This document shows, piece by piece, positions 36,101 to 45,948 of a DNA stretch of 64,000 nucleotides (the stretch's first letter is position 1; each line of letters starts with the position of its first letter). The notes beneath the pieces are model-generated. The model did no database searches and had not been told where the DNA came from. It was given only the letters and a program-made list of their open reading frames with translations. Source of the stretch: Dromiciops gliroides (Eukaryota; Chordata; Mammalia; Microbiotheria; Microbiotheriidae); NCBI RefSeq assembly GCF_019393635.1, contig NC_057867.1:434121-498120 (forward strand), in the 5' to 3' direction. A program made the translations under genes and the position numbers.

Positions 36101-39100
36101 TTTCTTTCAAGCTGTTTGCAAAGCCCAGCCTTAACATAAAGAACTGCTTATGCCAAACTACACTCACTGCCTTTCTGCCTGGGTTACTAAAGTTTTCTGA
36201 GATTTTCTGAAAGCATTGAACAAAGTACTTATTCTTGCAGAAAAGATGGAGAAATGATAGCTGGATGACAGAACAACCAGGTGAATTTAGAACTGGTTCA
36301 ACAAATGGATTCAAAGAGCAATCCTCAATTAATTAATAAGCAGAGAATGTGGTAGACAGAGCTTTGGACAAGAGTCAGGAAAGGCAGAGGTCATATGCTG
36401 CCACAGACACTTACTAGCTATGTGAGTGACCCTGGAGAAGGCACAACCTCTCAGCCTCAATTTCCCTACCTGTAAAACTGAGACAGTAACAGCACCTACC
36501 TCACTAGGTAATATTCACAAAGTATTTTGCACATTTTAAATCATCATATAAATGCTAGCAATTACCCAGCAATACCACTTTTGGGTCTTTTTCCCAAAGA
36601 GATCATAAAAAAGGGAAAAGGACCCACATGTACAAAAATATTTATAGCTGCTTTTTTTGTGGTGGCAAGGAATTGGAAATTATGGGGATGTCCATCAAAG
36701 AGGGAATGGCTGAACAAGTTGTGGTATATGAATGTAATGGAATTCTATTGTGCTGTAAGAAACAATGAGCAGGAGGAGTTCAGATAAACCGGGAAGGACT
36801 TGCATGAACTGATGCTGAGTGAGATGAGCAGAACCAGAAGAACATTGTACACAGTATCATCAACATTATGTGTTGATAAACTGTGATAGACTGGTTTCTT
36901 CTCACCAATCCAACAGTACAAGAAAGTTCCAAAGGACTCATGACGGAAAAGGCTCTCCAAATCCAGGGGAAAAAAAAAAAAAAAGGAACTGTGGAATATG
37001 GATGCTGATTGGACCAAACTATTTCTTTTGTTTTTGGTGCTGTTGTTTTTCTGTTTTGAGGTTTTTCCTTTTTGCTCTGATTCCTCTCTTATAACATGAC
37101 TAATGCAGAAATATATTTAATGTTATTATGTATATATAACCTATATCAGACTACCTGCTGTCTGGGGCGGGGAGAGGGAGGGTCAGGTGGGAGAAAAATT
37201 TGAAATTGGAAATCTTATATAAACAAATGTTGAAAACTATCTCTACATGTAAGTGGAAAATAATAAAATACTTATTTTTTTAAAAATGCTAGCAATTGTT
37301 AGTCCAGGGCTTCTTAAACTTTTCCCACTTGTGACCCCTTTTCACCAAGAACTTTTGATACAACCTTGGGCATATAGGTATATATGTTTTGGTTGTTGCA
37401 TGTTCAGAAACCTTTTACTGTTGCCCAATTTTTTGCGACCCCTACATTCCTTTATATGACCCCATACCGAGTTGAGACCCACAGTTTATGAAGTTTCTGG
37501 TCAACCTGTTGGGAAGAGACTCAAAAAGCATTCCAGGGATTTGCCCTTGCCCCGGTGCTGGCTTAAGACAGTTTCCTAAAATTTGTCTACATCAGGGGTG
37601 TCCAGCTCACCCAAAACTAGATTAAAAAGTCATTGAGAAAATATTTAACAAGTAAAAAATACAATGTAATACAGTTTATGTTACTCTGTAGTTTTCTCAA
37701 TCTGTAGCAGGGATCTATTTCTAGTTGACCTGGACGGATCCTTAGAGATCATCTAGTCTAATCCCTTACTTTACAGACAAGAAAACTGAGCATCAGGGAA
37801 TGATATGCTTTATCAGAACTGCAGAGACCAAATCAGGAGGGAGTTGGCAGCAAAAATAGAATGATGGGTCAGTAAGAAATGCTAGGAATTTTATGGCCAG
37901 GTTGAGGAGAGGTTTCCTCCCACTTCTGACCTAGCCAATCCCCTTCTCACCTCCATTTCCTCGGCTTCCCCATCAATTCTTTCCTCCTGGTCTGAGTCGC
38001 TGTCCTTGGTCTGGTCTACCGCTCGGACCTCCGTGGCTTTGACCTCCATCTGCTTCTTGCCCATCTTAGTGATGAACTCTCTGAGCAAAGGTTCCTCACC
38101 ACTCCGGCAGTATGTGAACATTGTCTGGAGCTGTTGGCTTACCTGGTAAATTCCCCCACCCCCACCCCACCACAGGTATGCTTTTGAGTCCTCATTCATG
38201 GTCACAGGCCAGGGGACAGAGGAAAGGAAGAAGATATGACACTGTTGAGTTAGGAAGGTAAACAAGGAAGAGGCCCAATATAAGAGGAACTGGACTTAAA
38301 TGGCAGCTCCAAGTCCTGTTTGTTCTGAATGTGGGCTGGGGGGAGGGGGGGTGAAGATCGGGGAATATGCTAGAAGGGGTGGTCTGGGCTTGGGGGCAGA
38401 GACCTCAAAAGTTGAACAGTGAGAATTTTACTTGGGTGGCTTTGCTAAGGATAGACTGGAAACATAGGGAACCCGTGGAGGCAGGAAAAATGTTCCAAGA
38501 GGAATAAGGCCTTGGGGATGGAACAGCAAGGGGTCAAGGGGTGGGGAGAGCCTGCTGACCTGGGGTAGGCTTCCGTCTTCTACCAGGGTATCAAATTCGG
38601 TGCTCATGATGTCAGCCAGGAAGTCCTCCACCTCATCCTGCTCCAAGTCAGCTGGGGAGGGAGCCATCCCAGGCAAGGGCGCCAATTAGGCCCTGGCCAG
38701 GGGCCCGGCGCCCAAGGGGCCCGGCGCCCAGGGGTCCCGGCGCCCAGGGGTCCCATCCGTCCCTACTCCACTCACCGTTCTGGATGAAATAGTCCTCGAC
38801 CACACCCCCTAGCCACAGGGCCTTCTGTCGGCTGTGGGCTCCCCCGAAGCTGTTCTCCACGGCGATCTGGGGGAGAAGAGGAGGAGAATGGGGGTCCGCT
38901 TCCCTCCCCCCTCCTTCAGTCTCCCTTCGCCGCTCCCCTCCCCCCCACTTCCGGGCCCTGCTCGCTCGCTCGCTTCTTCCCTCCTGCCGGATAAAGCCGC
39001 CTCAGTTTCTCAGTCTGGGGAAGGAGGACGCTCGAAGCTCCCTCCCCCCTCTGGCGTCCTCACCTGCAGCGCCGGCCAGGCCTCCAGCACCGCCCGAACA

Positions 39101-39144
39101 CCGGCGCCAAACAAGGTCCACGCCTGCTCCGCGGACGCCGCCAT
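32986..39144 (-). CDS. TSR2: TSR2, 20S rRNA accumulation protein homolog (5 exons)
   Basis: Ribosome-biogenesis escort chaperone that shields and delivers eS26 (RPS26) to pre-40S particles; human TSR2 mutations cause X-linked Diamond-Blackfan anaemia. Exons in coding order: 39064-39144, 38776-38866, 38560-38651, 37951-38142, 32986-33120. Phases agree and the protein has 196 residues (human about 191). It starts [20 protein letters not shown], continues through [10 protein letters not shown] and the acidic [26 protein letters not shown] and SQQLQTMF, then an acidic tail ([19 protein letters not shown]), and ends [12 protein letters not shown]. The order matches the Tsr2 family. It is convergent with FGD1 and faces WNK3 across 39.4-44.4 kb. 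A minus-strand ATTAAA at 31688-31693 is the only candidate polyadenylation signal I found, about 1.3 kb past the stop. Confidence 0.96.
33837..34150 (+). mobile_element. CR1/L3-like LINE endonuclease remnant (tentative)
   Basis: An open stretch reads [20 protein letters not shown] then [13 protein letters not shown]. This resembles the conserved LLDLILTN...RDxLVxxVE...RRADFxxFR order of CR1-clade LINE proteins. Degenerate, inside TSR2 intron 4. Recognised by pattern only. Confidence 0.4.
34498..34666 (-). mobile_element. tRNA-derived SINE, TSR2 intron 4
   Basis: The 16-bp duplication ggaataagcatttatt is at 34482-34497 and 34667-34682. Confidence 0.95.
34790..34938 (-). mobile_element. tRNA-derived SINE, TSR2 intron 4
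   Basis: The duplication cctatttttt is at 34780-34789 and 34939-34948. It splits an older MIR-like stretch (34670-35040). Confidence 0.9.
36360..36548 (+). mobile_element. MIR-type CORE-SINE
   Basis: cagacacttactagctatgt, cctcaatttccctacctgta and the tail before the L1 target site. The L1 at 36564 inserted at its 3-prime end. Confidence 0.7.
36564..37283 (+). mobile_element. L1 LINE 3-prime end with 14-bp target duplication, TSR2 intron 4
   Basis: 5-prime-truncated L1 copy: the end of ORF2 ([19 protein letters not shown], then WNKLWYMN-like), the 3-prime UTR and aataaaatac tail. It is flanked by aaatgctagcaatt at 36550-36563 and 37284-37297. It lies antisense to TSR2. Same subfamily as the 4.8-7.7 kb copy. 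Confidence 0.92.
37305..37499. mobile_element. hAT-like non-autonomous DNA element
   Basis: Begins cagggcttcttaaact and ends with the near inverted copy acagtttatgaagtttctgg. The interior has cgtgacccc-type blocks near both ends. A second partial copy of the family is at 19611-19770 in reverse orientation. The cagggnttctnaaac terminus is typical of mammalian Charlie-type hAT elements. Confidence 0.45.
37951..38142 (-). CDS. TSR2: TSR2 coding exon 4
   Basis: Sixty-four codons starting [20 protein letters not shown] and ending in an Asp/Glu-rich stretch EEMEV-like before GTGAGA on the minus strand. Confidence 0.93.
38560..38651 (-). CDS. TSR2: TSR2 coding exon 3
   Basis: Encodes [20 protein letters not shown] then [11 protein letters not shown], the acidic helical segment that in Tsr2 engages eS26. 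Donor is GTCAGC. Confidence 0.95.
38693..38757 (+). repeat. 18-bp GC-rich tandem repeat, TSR2 intron 2
   Basis: Three to four copies of ggcccggcgcccaggggt-like units, directly beside exon 3 (38560-38651). It fills much of a 124-bp intron. Confidence 0.85.
38776..38866 (-). CDS. TSR2: TSR2 coding exon 2
   Basis: Encodes [20 protein letters not shown] and then [10 protein letters not shown] plus one base before GTGAGT. Matches the family core WLGG-x-VEDYF. Confidence 0.95.
39064..39144 (-). CDS. TSR2: TSR2 coding exon 1
   Basis: Twenty-seven codons, [12 protein letters not shown] to EAWPALQ, followed by GTGAGG on the minus strand. The ATG lies in a CpG-rich promoter. Confidence 0.95.
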
Positions 39145-39176
39145 CTCTGACTCGCCGCCACCAGTCACGAGAGCAC

Positions 39177-39196
39177 GGGGGGGGGGGGGGGGGGGG
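39177..39196. repeat. G20 run (C20 on the TSR2 strand)
   Basis: Twenty consecutive G on the + strand lie 33-52 bp upstream of the TSR2 ATG, in the 5-prime UTR or core promoter. It can form G-quadruplex or i-motif structures and is prone to length error in sequencing. Confidence 0.85.
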
Positions 39197-39286
39197 AGGA
39201 AGAGCACTGCGCGCACGCGCGGGGCGGACGGCCAATCCCGACCCGGTCCCACCCACCGACGTAGTCCCCGCCCCCCGACACCGGCG

Positions 39287-39298
39287 CGCGCATGCGCA
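39287..39298. promoter_or_regulatory. NRF-1-type site upstream of TSR2
   Basis: CGCGCATGCGCA is a perfect match to the palindromic NRF-1 consensus (YGCGCAYGCGCR), 143 bp upstream of the TSR2 ATG. NRF-1 commonly drives housekeeping CpG promoters. Confidence 0.6.
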
Positions 39299-39494
39299 GC
39301 TGACTCGTTTCTCTCTGGGATTGTGGCTAGGGCTCCTCCTTCGCCGCACCAAACCTGACCAGACCCGACCCGGCCGGACCCGGCCTGACCTGGCCCGACC
39401 CTCAGCTTTCTTGATTCCTAACCCCGGAGCCTTTGTTCTCCTCTCTGCTCCCTACAGCTTCTTCGTATGGGGCTCTAGCATGTGGTCGCCCCCG

Positions 39495-39640
39495 TTAGAC
39501 TGGGAACTCCTTGAGGGCAGGGACTAGCTTTTGCACTTCTTTAGATAGATCCCCAGAGTTTAGCTCAGTATCCGGCACGTAGTAGGTGCTTAATCAATGC
39601 TTTTATCGACAGATCAAAAATATTTACTGACCGATTGACT
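39495..39640 (+). mobile_element. L2 LINE 3-prime end
   Basis: gggaactccttgagggcagg, then cggcacgtagtaggtgctta and atcaatgctt, the L2 3-prime signature. It lies just upstream of the TSR2 CpG promoter. Confidence 0.75.
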
Positions 39641-40319
39641 GATTTTTTTCTTCCTGTGCGAGCCCCCCCCCCCAACTCTGACCACTTCTGTCTTTTCCTA
39701 AAGAGGTCTTTGTCCTTCATCATCCCTTTGTTCATCATTTCCTCAAGGTCTGTTTCTGTCTGGCCCTTTAAATCAGGACCTACTCCAGCCTGCCCAGCAA
39801 TTGCCTGCTGCCTTGTCTCATAGATGGCAGACACCCCCAATAAAAAGTATTTTCCAGAAATCCCAGCCGGTTAGCCAGACCACTGTATCTTCTGCACACT
39901 TTAGAGTCTACAAACTGGCTCAGGGAAATGAAAAGAGCCAAATCAGAAAATCAGGCCAGGACCAAGAACTCTGGCACCTTTGTCCTTTGTTTTGCCAATG
40001 GGGCCTGGACCACATCAGCTGATGCTGATGCCATCTTGAGAATGAGAGAACTCTCTTGGATACTTGCACCCATGCCAGATGGAATCTGCAGCCTGTCCAG
40101 GTCTAATTCCTTCCCTTGAAGTGTTTTGTCTTATATTCCACAGCTAGCTGACAAGCCTTCCCCTATCTCCAAAACAGTGATATCAGATCCCAAAGCTCTG
40201 GAGGGAAAACAATGGTAATGCATAGCTTCTCCACTAATCCCTGCCTTGGAATCCCTACCCCTTGAAATGTGAGCAAAAACAGACCAGCATCCACTTGGCA
40301 GAGATGAGTTCATACTTTT

Positions 40320-40436
40320 TTTTTTTTTTTGCAGGACAATGGGGGTTAAGTGTCAAATGTCTGAGGCTGGATTTGAACTCAGGTACTCCTGAATCCAGGG
40401 CTGGTGCTTTATCCACTGTGCCACCTAGCCGCCCCC
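40320..40436 (-). mobile_element. SINE with internal deletion
   Basis: Minus-strand copy flanked by gagttcatactttt (40306-40319, 40437-40450). About 30 bp of the family (the cttgcccagggtcacacagc region) are absent between two short aagtg-type repeats. Confidence 0.9.
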
Positions 40437-40799
40437 GAGTTCATACTTTTCTAAAAGGAGTAAGGTGGGGAACCATCTAGAGGGAGGTCTGTACACCACT
40501 TCCCCACAGGAATCAAATTTGGAGATTGCTAATCCACCTGGGGTGACTTTAGCCAACTTCAAAGAATCCCCTGAGATTTATTATCTCATTTGAATAACAT
40601 GTTTCTAGGTTCCTGATCTTTTATTCTCTTTAAGGTGACCACAGACTAACCCTCCAATCACTCATTCAGAGAATTATTTGCTGCCAAATGTAGAAATTCA
40701 AATGGATTCAGACAGATTCTTTTATTTATTTGGCCTTACTGGGAGACTCTTTCTTTTGTATCTTCTGGTGGCTGGACCCTATCTGGGAATTTGTCTGCA

Positions 40800-41165
40800 C
40801 CTCTGAGTTTCCTTTCTCATTCTATCATACTCCATGTATTTCTCTGTCTTGACCTGTTTGTGTCTCTCTTTCTCTGCCTTATCTATGTGCATCTTGACTT
40901 GTCCCTCCTTTCCCTCGATTGGACTCAGTGTACCTTGCTGTCCATTCCTCTCTGCCCCTGATGTTCTTTCCCTTTCTCTGCCCTTCCTTCTCTTTCTCCT
41001 CCATCTCCCTCTTATGTTTTCTCCACATCCCAACCCTGTCTCTGTTGTATGTTTGTGTGTGTCTCTGTGTTCCTGTAGGTGGGTGGGTATGAGTCTCCCT
41101 TTCCACTTCTCTCTTTGTCTTTTTCTCTTTTCTCTTTCTCTCTCTCTCCCTCTCTCTCTCTCCAT
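40800..41165 (+). repeat. Pyrimidine-rich tract
   Basis: Irregular tctctgtctc and ctccctc runs ending in (CT)n at about 41134-41162. No coding signal. Confidence 0.7.
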
Positions 41166-41239
41166 TAAGTGCCATTAAATAAACATTGACCCCCTACTAT
41201 ATGTAAGGATAGGGATGAGGATAAGGGAAGGGAAGAAGC

Positions 41240-41570
41240 ATTTATATAGTGCGATGAAGTTGGTGGTAAGTACAGAGAAGGGGTTGGATGGGAGAAACGT
41301 CATGGGATAGAAATGGCAAAATTTGACAGCGGATTGAATATGTGGGGTGAAAGAGGGTGGGGAGTCAAGGATGATGAGTGCCCAGGTTATTGAACCTGGA
41401 AGACTAGAAGGATGTGCCTTCCACAGAGACTGGGAAGTTGGATAGGGAACTATGAGGAAAGACCAGGAGTTCCATTTTGGACATGTTAAATTAGGGATGT
41501 CTCTGGGACATCCAGTCTGAAATATCCAACAGGCAATCGGTGATGGGGCATCTCACCAGGGAACATTGTG
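41240..41570. repeat. Ancient interspersed repeat, family not named
   Basis: Contains ccattttggacatgttaaat and gggacatccagtctgaaata. A related stretch is at 43640-43770 (acgttaaattgaggtggtat, aagatgtccaaggggcagtt), and pieces with the same flavour are at 19900-20140, 44150-44330 and 59290-59500. Recurrence in one window supports a dispersed repeat. Confidence 0.45.
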
Positions 41571-42338
41571 GCGATCAGTACAGTTAGAAAAACAGATGCT
41601 TAGAAATAGAAGTATGTTCTCAACATGGCTGTTAAATGACCCTATCTTCCCCACCTCCCAGACCTTCAAAGAGTTCCAGAGAAGCAATGAAAAAGTGTAA
41701 GGCCCCTGGGGAGCATGTTTTGAGTTCGGGCCACTCTAAGTGCCAGCCTGAGCACCTTCTCTTACACTTGTGGGGGGTAAGGAGCTCAGAGGGAATCTAG
41801 ATCAAGCTCATTGTAGAGGGGGAAGGGGAGCCAGGAAATGCTACCCTGACACAAAGCCTCCAACACAGCAGGGAGGCCATGTTTGCTTCACAAGAGACAG
41901 AAAAAGGGAATGACAGAGCTGAGGAGAGATCTCATGGGGACTCATTCTGGGGCCACATCCTCTTTTTGTGTCCTGTTCATTCTTAAGCTGCCCTATTGTA
42001 GAATGCCTTCCTGCATCTCCAAAGGCATTTCTTCTGGACAGCATTTCAGATCCTGTCTCTACCGCCCCTGCAAATGGCACATTGGACTACCGAGGCAGGA
42101 ATGTCCCTCTGTGACCTGATGGGTGCACCTTCAAGCTGGGGGCTCCCTGCATGGGGGCAGCACATTCTGCTGAGGGAGACTAGACAGACTCTAGTTGAGG
42201 AGTGGGCACAAATTGTATATCATAGCCCTTATGTTTGTTCAGATGATGGGAGGAGCCAAAAAAACTGGGGCCCAGAAAAGGGATTACACATTTAGTAAAG
42301 ACTAGAGCTGAGATTTGAATCCAGATGAAGAAAAAATT

Positions 42339-42362
42339 CTGCTGCTGCTGCTGCTGCTGCTG
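42339..42362 (+). repeat. (CTG)8
   Basis: Eight uninterrupted CTG triplets in intergenic DNA between TSR2 and WNK3. Confidence 0.9.
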
Positions 42363-42581
42363 GTGCCCCCATGCCACCATCAGCTTCCCTGTCCTTAGCA
42401 CTTTCAGAAGTGGGAAACGTACAGTATTGTCATCATTTGCCTATCAGGGATCTAACTGAAACTCTGCAAGGGAAACTGGTGCTGGTTAAGAGGCGGAACT
42501 GGAACTGGAACTCATGGCTCCTGCTTCTAGTTCTGGGCATTTCCCTACAGCATGAGGCTACTACTTTAAAGAAATACCTGG

Positions 42582-42722
42582 GGGGCAGCTAGATGGTGCA
42601 GTGGTAAAGCACCAGCCCTGGATTCAGGAGGACCTGAGTTCAAATCTGGCCTCAGATACCTGACACTTACTAGCTGTGTGACCCTGGGCAAGTCACTTAA
42701 CCCCAATTGCCTCACCAAAAAA
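42582..42722 (+). mobile_element. tRNA-derived SINE
   Basis: The duplication aaagaaatacctgg is at 42568-42581 and 42723-42736. Confidence 0.95.
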
Positions 42723-42904
42723 AAAGAAATACCTGGTTCCTGTCCTAGGGGGAATGCAGTTTAGTAGGAAAGAGAATCCAGTATTCAATTAGCCAAAGTA
42801 AGAGAGCAAAGAATAATAATTATTAACCCTGAGGATGCTAACGAGTGGTGGGGCTGATTTGTGATTTCCTTGGTAAATGGAGATCCCAATGGGAACAGTC
42901 CTTT

Positions 42905-43054
42905 CCTTTCTTTTTTGCTCGGGGCAATGAGGGTCAGGTGACTTGCCCAGGGTCACACAGCTAGTAAGTGTCAAGTGTCTGAGGCCCGATTTGAACTCAG
43001 GTCCTCCTGAATCCAGGGCCTGTGCTTTATTCACTGCACCACCTAGCTGTCCCC
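42905..43054 (-). mobile_element. tRNA-derived SINE
   Basis: The duplication aacagtccttt is at 42894-42904 and 43055-43065. Confidence 0.93.
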
Positions 43055-43539
43055 AACAGTCCTTTCACTAAAGTAGATCAACAACTGCTTGGTCACCTGC
43101 CTATTGTTTCGGAGGGCTGTGGAGAGACTCTGAGGGGTTAAGTGACTTGCCCAGACTATGCCCAGAGGCTGGAATTGAGTGCAGGCCTTTCTGACTCCCT
43201 GGTCAGCTCCCTATCCACTACACATACCACACAGGCCTCTTAATGACCCCAAGATGTATTTCAGACAGAGATAGTAGGTGCTTAAGAAATCATATGTTAA
43301 GGTAAGTTGGGTCTTGAAATATAGGTCATAGGATTTTGGACCAATGCCCAAGTCTGGACCATGGTTCTGATCAGAGCCCTGTGAATTCAGGGAATGCTTT
43401 ACCAGCATCTAGTTTGGCCATAACCCAAGGTATTGCTGTTAGGTTATAAGTCCTTGAGAGCAGGGAATGTCTTTGGCCTTTCTTTGTAGTGTCAACAGAG
43501 TGGAACTGGTCTCTAACCTGTGAATGGCTGGAGCTGAAC

Positions 43540-43770
43540 AGAGCAGGTTAGAGACAGGAATTGAAGAGAAGCTTCATTTTCTAAGTGAGGAAAATGACTT
43601 GCAAGCAAGGACACATGTGCTAGGGACATTAATAGGGACATTGGGAAGAAGGAAGGGCTTTGGGAGGGACACGTTAAATTGAGGTGGTATGCAGAACATT
43701 CAGTTAAGATGTCCAAGGGGCAGTTGGAAATCCAGGAAATTTGGGCAAGATGGGTAGATTGAAATCCATG
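43540..43770. repeat. Ancient interspersed repeat, related to 41.2-41.6 kb
   Basis: Shares the aaatgacttgcaagcaagg, gttaaattgaggtg and gatgtccaaggggcagttgg phrase order with the other copy. No coding signal. Confidence 0.4.
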
Positions 43771-43982
43771 GGAGCTGAGGAGACCTCCCAAGGAAAGTTG
43801 TTGTTTGTTCTTCCTTCTGGAAGAGGATCATGACACCTGGGTGATGTCATGCCTTGCAGTGAATTGGATTTAAGTGAGGGAGGGTGGTTCAAGGTCACCA
43901 GCCTCACTCACTCTCTCCTCCAGAGCCATCTGGGTCCAGTGGCAAGATAGACATCAGGACCACTGGAGATGGCCCCGAATAT

Positions 43983-44110
43983 TTAAGGCAATTGTGGTTA
44001 AGTGAATTGCCCAGAGTCACACAGCTAATAAGTATCTGAGGTGACATTTTAACTCAGGTCCTCTTGACTCCAGGGCCAGAGCTCTTCCTACTGGGTCACC
44101 TAGCTGCCCC
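43983..44110 (-). mobile_element. Older diverged tRNA-derived SINE
   Basis: Same family outline but with more changes and no A/T tail or target duplication. Confidence 0.8.
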
Positions 44111-44788
44111 AACCTAAGGTTTGACATAGGGCAGGTCTGGGAGGAAGCAAAGTCTGGTGACAGAAAAGGATCCATCCAGGTCATGGAGGTGTTCTATGGA
44201 AAGTATTTGAACCACAAGTAACTATGAGCAGGCAGTTGGAATGCCGAGCAGAAGCAAAGGTTCCACTTTGGTCCTATGGACAATAGGGAGCCATGGAGGG
44301 TTCCTCAATCGGGTGGTGAATGGTTTACCATGTGAAGTGTCTCTAATCAAGAAGAGGGGTATTTCGGGGCCAGCATTTCTCTGTAAGGGAAGCTTCCCTG
44401 GAGGAGATGAAGTTGAACTGGGTTGATAAACTGCGTGGGAGTGCGAGTAGAGGGCAATTGGCACCTTGAAATAACCCAAAGTGAGCCGCCAAAAGGCTGC
44501 ACCCGGCTGGGGCGGGCGAGGCGGGCGGGGGGGGAGGGGAGGGAGGAAGGGAAGCTCTCCCGTCGCCATGGTAACAGGGTAGGCCCAAATGCAGAGAAGG
44601 GAAGGCCATCCTTTGCCTTCTTCCCTTAATTCCCCCCCCCCCCCGCTCCACCCCCCTCCCAACTGCCCATTGTTCCTGCAGGTTGCTGGCGTCAGCAGCG
44701 CCTCCCGCGTGCCGAGTCGCTCACTCCAATCAGGTGGAAGAAGCTGGACGCCGGGGCGGCGCTCGCGCGGCGCCTCATCACTTGCACC

Positions 44789-44815
44789 CGGCGGCGGCGG
44801 CGGCGGCGGCGGCGG
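44789..44815 (+). repeat. (CGG)9 in the WNK3-side CpG island
   Basis: Nine uninterrupted CGG triplets in the first CpG block, about 9.7 kb upstream of the WNK3 start codon. Confidence 0.9.
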
Positions 44816-45239
44816 CACAGGCGGAGGAGACCGCTCCCTCACGTCACCAGCCGGCGCTGCGGGAGTAGCGGAGGCGGCACGCGCCCAGCACGTGCCGGGG
44901 TGGAACGCCCCGCCCCACCCAGGGCGGGGCCCGGACAACTTCGAAGGCTTTGTTGCCCCGCCCCTATTCCATCGCTCCGCCTCCTTCCCCCTCCAGTCCC
45001 TCTTCGGATTCGCTGTAAACTGCCAAGCGCGCGGGCGCGCGCGCACACCCCAGGGTCTCGGGCCGGCCACGCGACGACTTCGATGTCCTCGAGTCACCGC
45101 GCACGGTAGGTAGGGTGAGCTTGTGTCTTCCCGGAAGCTGGCTAGTTTGGGAGAGGAGAGGAGGGAAAAGAGGTCGAGAAGAGAGAAGAGGAAGGTAGAA
45201 AGGAGGGATGGATTGAGGAAAAGGTGGGGAAGGGGTGAG

Positions 45240-45416
45240 GAGGGGTTGGAGGGGGAGAGGAGGGATGGGAGGGGCGGGAGGGGGAGAGGAGGGATGGGAG
45301 GGGGAGAGGAGGGATGGGAGGGGGAGAGGAGGGATGGGAGGGGGAGAGGAGGGATGGGAGGGGGAGAGGAGGGATGGGAGGGGGAGAGGAGGGATGGGAG
45401 GGGGAGAGGAGGGGAA
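45240..45416 (+). repeat. 20-bp purine satellite between two CpG blocks
   Basis: Exact 20-bp periodicity of gggagaggagggatgggagg from about 45281 to 45410, with degraded copies on both sides. The wider stretch 45130-45720 is almost all purine on the + strand. Confidence 0.9.
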
Positions 45417-45936
45417 AGGTTGAAAAAAGGGATGGAGGTAGAAGAGGAAGGGAGAAAAGAGGGATGGATGGGGAGAGGAAGGAGGGAAAGGGGAAAAGGA
45501 GAGATGAGAAAGAGGAGAGACAGGAAGGGGGAAAAGATGGATAGCGGGGAAAGTGAAGTGTGGAGGCAAAGGAAAAAGTGGAGAGGTAAAGGAGGGATGC
45601 AAGGGAAAGGAGGGGAGAAGAGGGAGGAGATGGAAGGGGAGAAAGGAGAACGAGAGTAGATATGGGCAGGGGGAAAGGGAGAAGCGGGCAAAGGAAGGAG
45701 GGAGAAGAGGGGGGCGGGGTGCCGGGAGATGATATGCTGAGGCTCTTATACCTCCTGCCTGGCTCTTTCTAGGAGAAACGGTTTCCCAGAAATGCCCCAA
45801 GCCCGCCAGGGGGCAGCGTGTCAGTCCCTCCTTATAGCGCACCTGGGGCGGCGGGGGAGGAAACGTGCGTGCGGGTCCTAAGCTGAAGGGGGGAGGGAAG
45901 AGGGGAGGGGAGGGGAGGGGGATGGGCACGAGCGGG

Positions 45937-45948
45937 TGCGCCTGCGCA
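45937..45948 (+). promoter_or_regulatory. Candidate NRF-1 site in the WNK3 island
   Basis: TGCGCCTGCGCA fits the palindromic NRF-1 type site with one change. It lies at the start of the second CpG block. Sequence match only. Confidence 0.35.

Larger units (their letters stand above)
33121..37950 (-). other. TSR2: TSR2 intron 4
   Basis: 4.8 kb intron holding two SINEs, a MIR, an L1 with target duplication, a CR1-like remnant and a hAT-like element. 35050-36350 has no recognised feature. Confidence 0.75.
38690..39420 (-). promoter_or_regulatory. TSR2: CpG-rich TSR2 promoter region
   Basis: CpG-dense DNA covers TSR2 exons 1-2 and about 280 bp upstream of the ATG. No TATA box is evident, as expected for a housekeeping ribosome-assembly gene. 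The distal end (39343-39405) is a degenerate repeat of gacccggcc-like units. Confidence 0.7.
39421..44479. other. TSR2-WNK3 intergenic DNA
   Basis: Five kilobases with an L2, four SINEs, a pyrimidine tract, (CTG)8 and old repeats. No conserved coding frame seen on either strand. Confidence 0.65.

Noticed and set aside
44589-45113. 174-codon + strand frame in the first CpG block
   Set aside because: GC-rich composition with (CGG) encoded Gly/Ala runs and no recognisable domain; more likely 5-prime UTR or promoter.
44222-45691. Longest open frame in the window (489 codons, minus strand)
   Set aside because: Pure Pro/Ser low-complexity translation of a purine satellite and CpG island; ends in repeats and matches no family.
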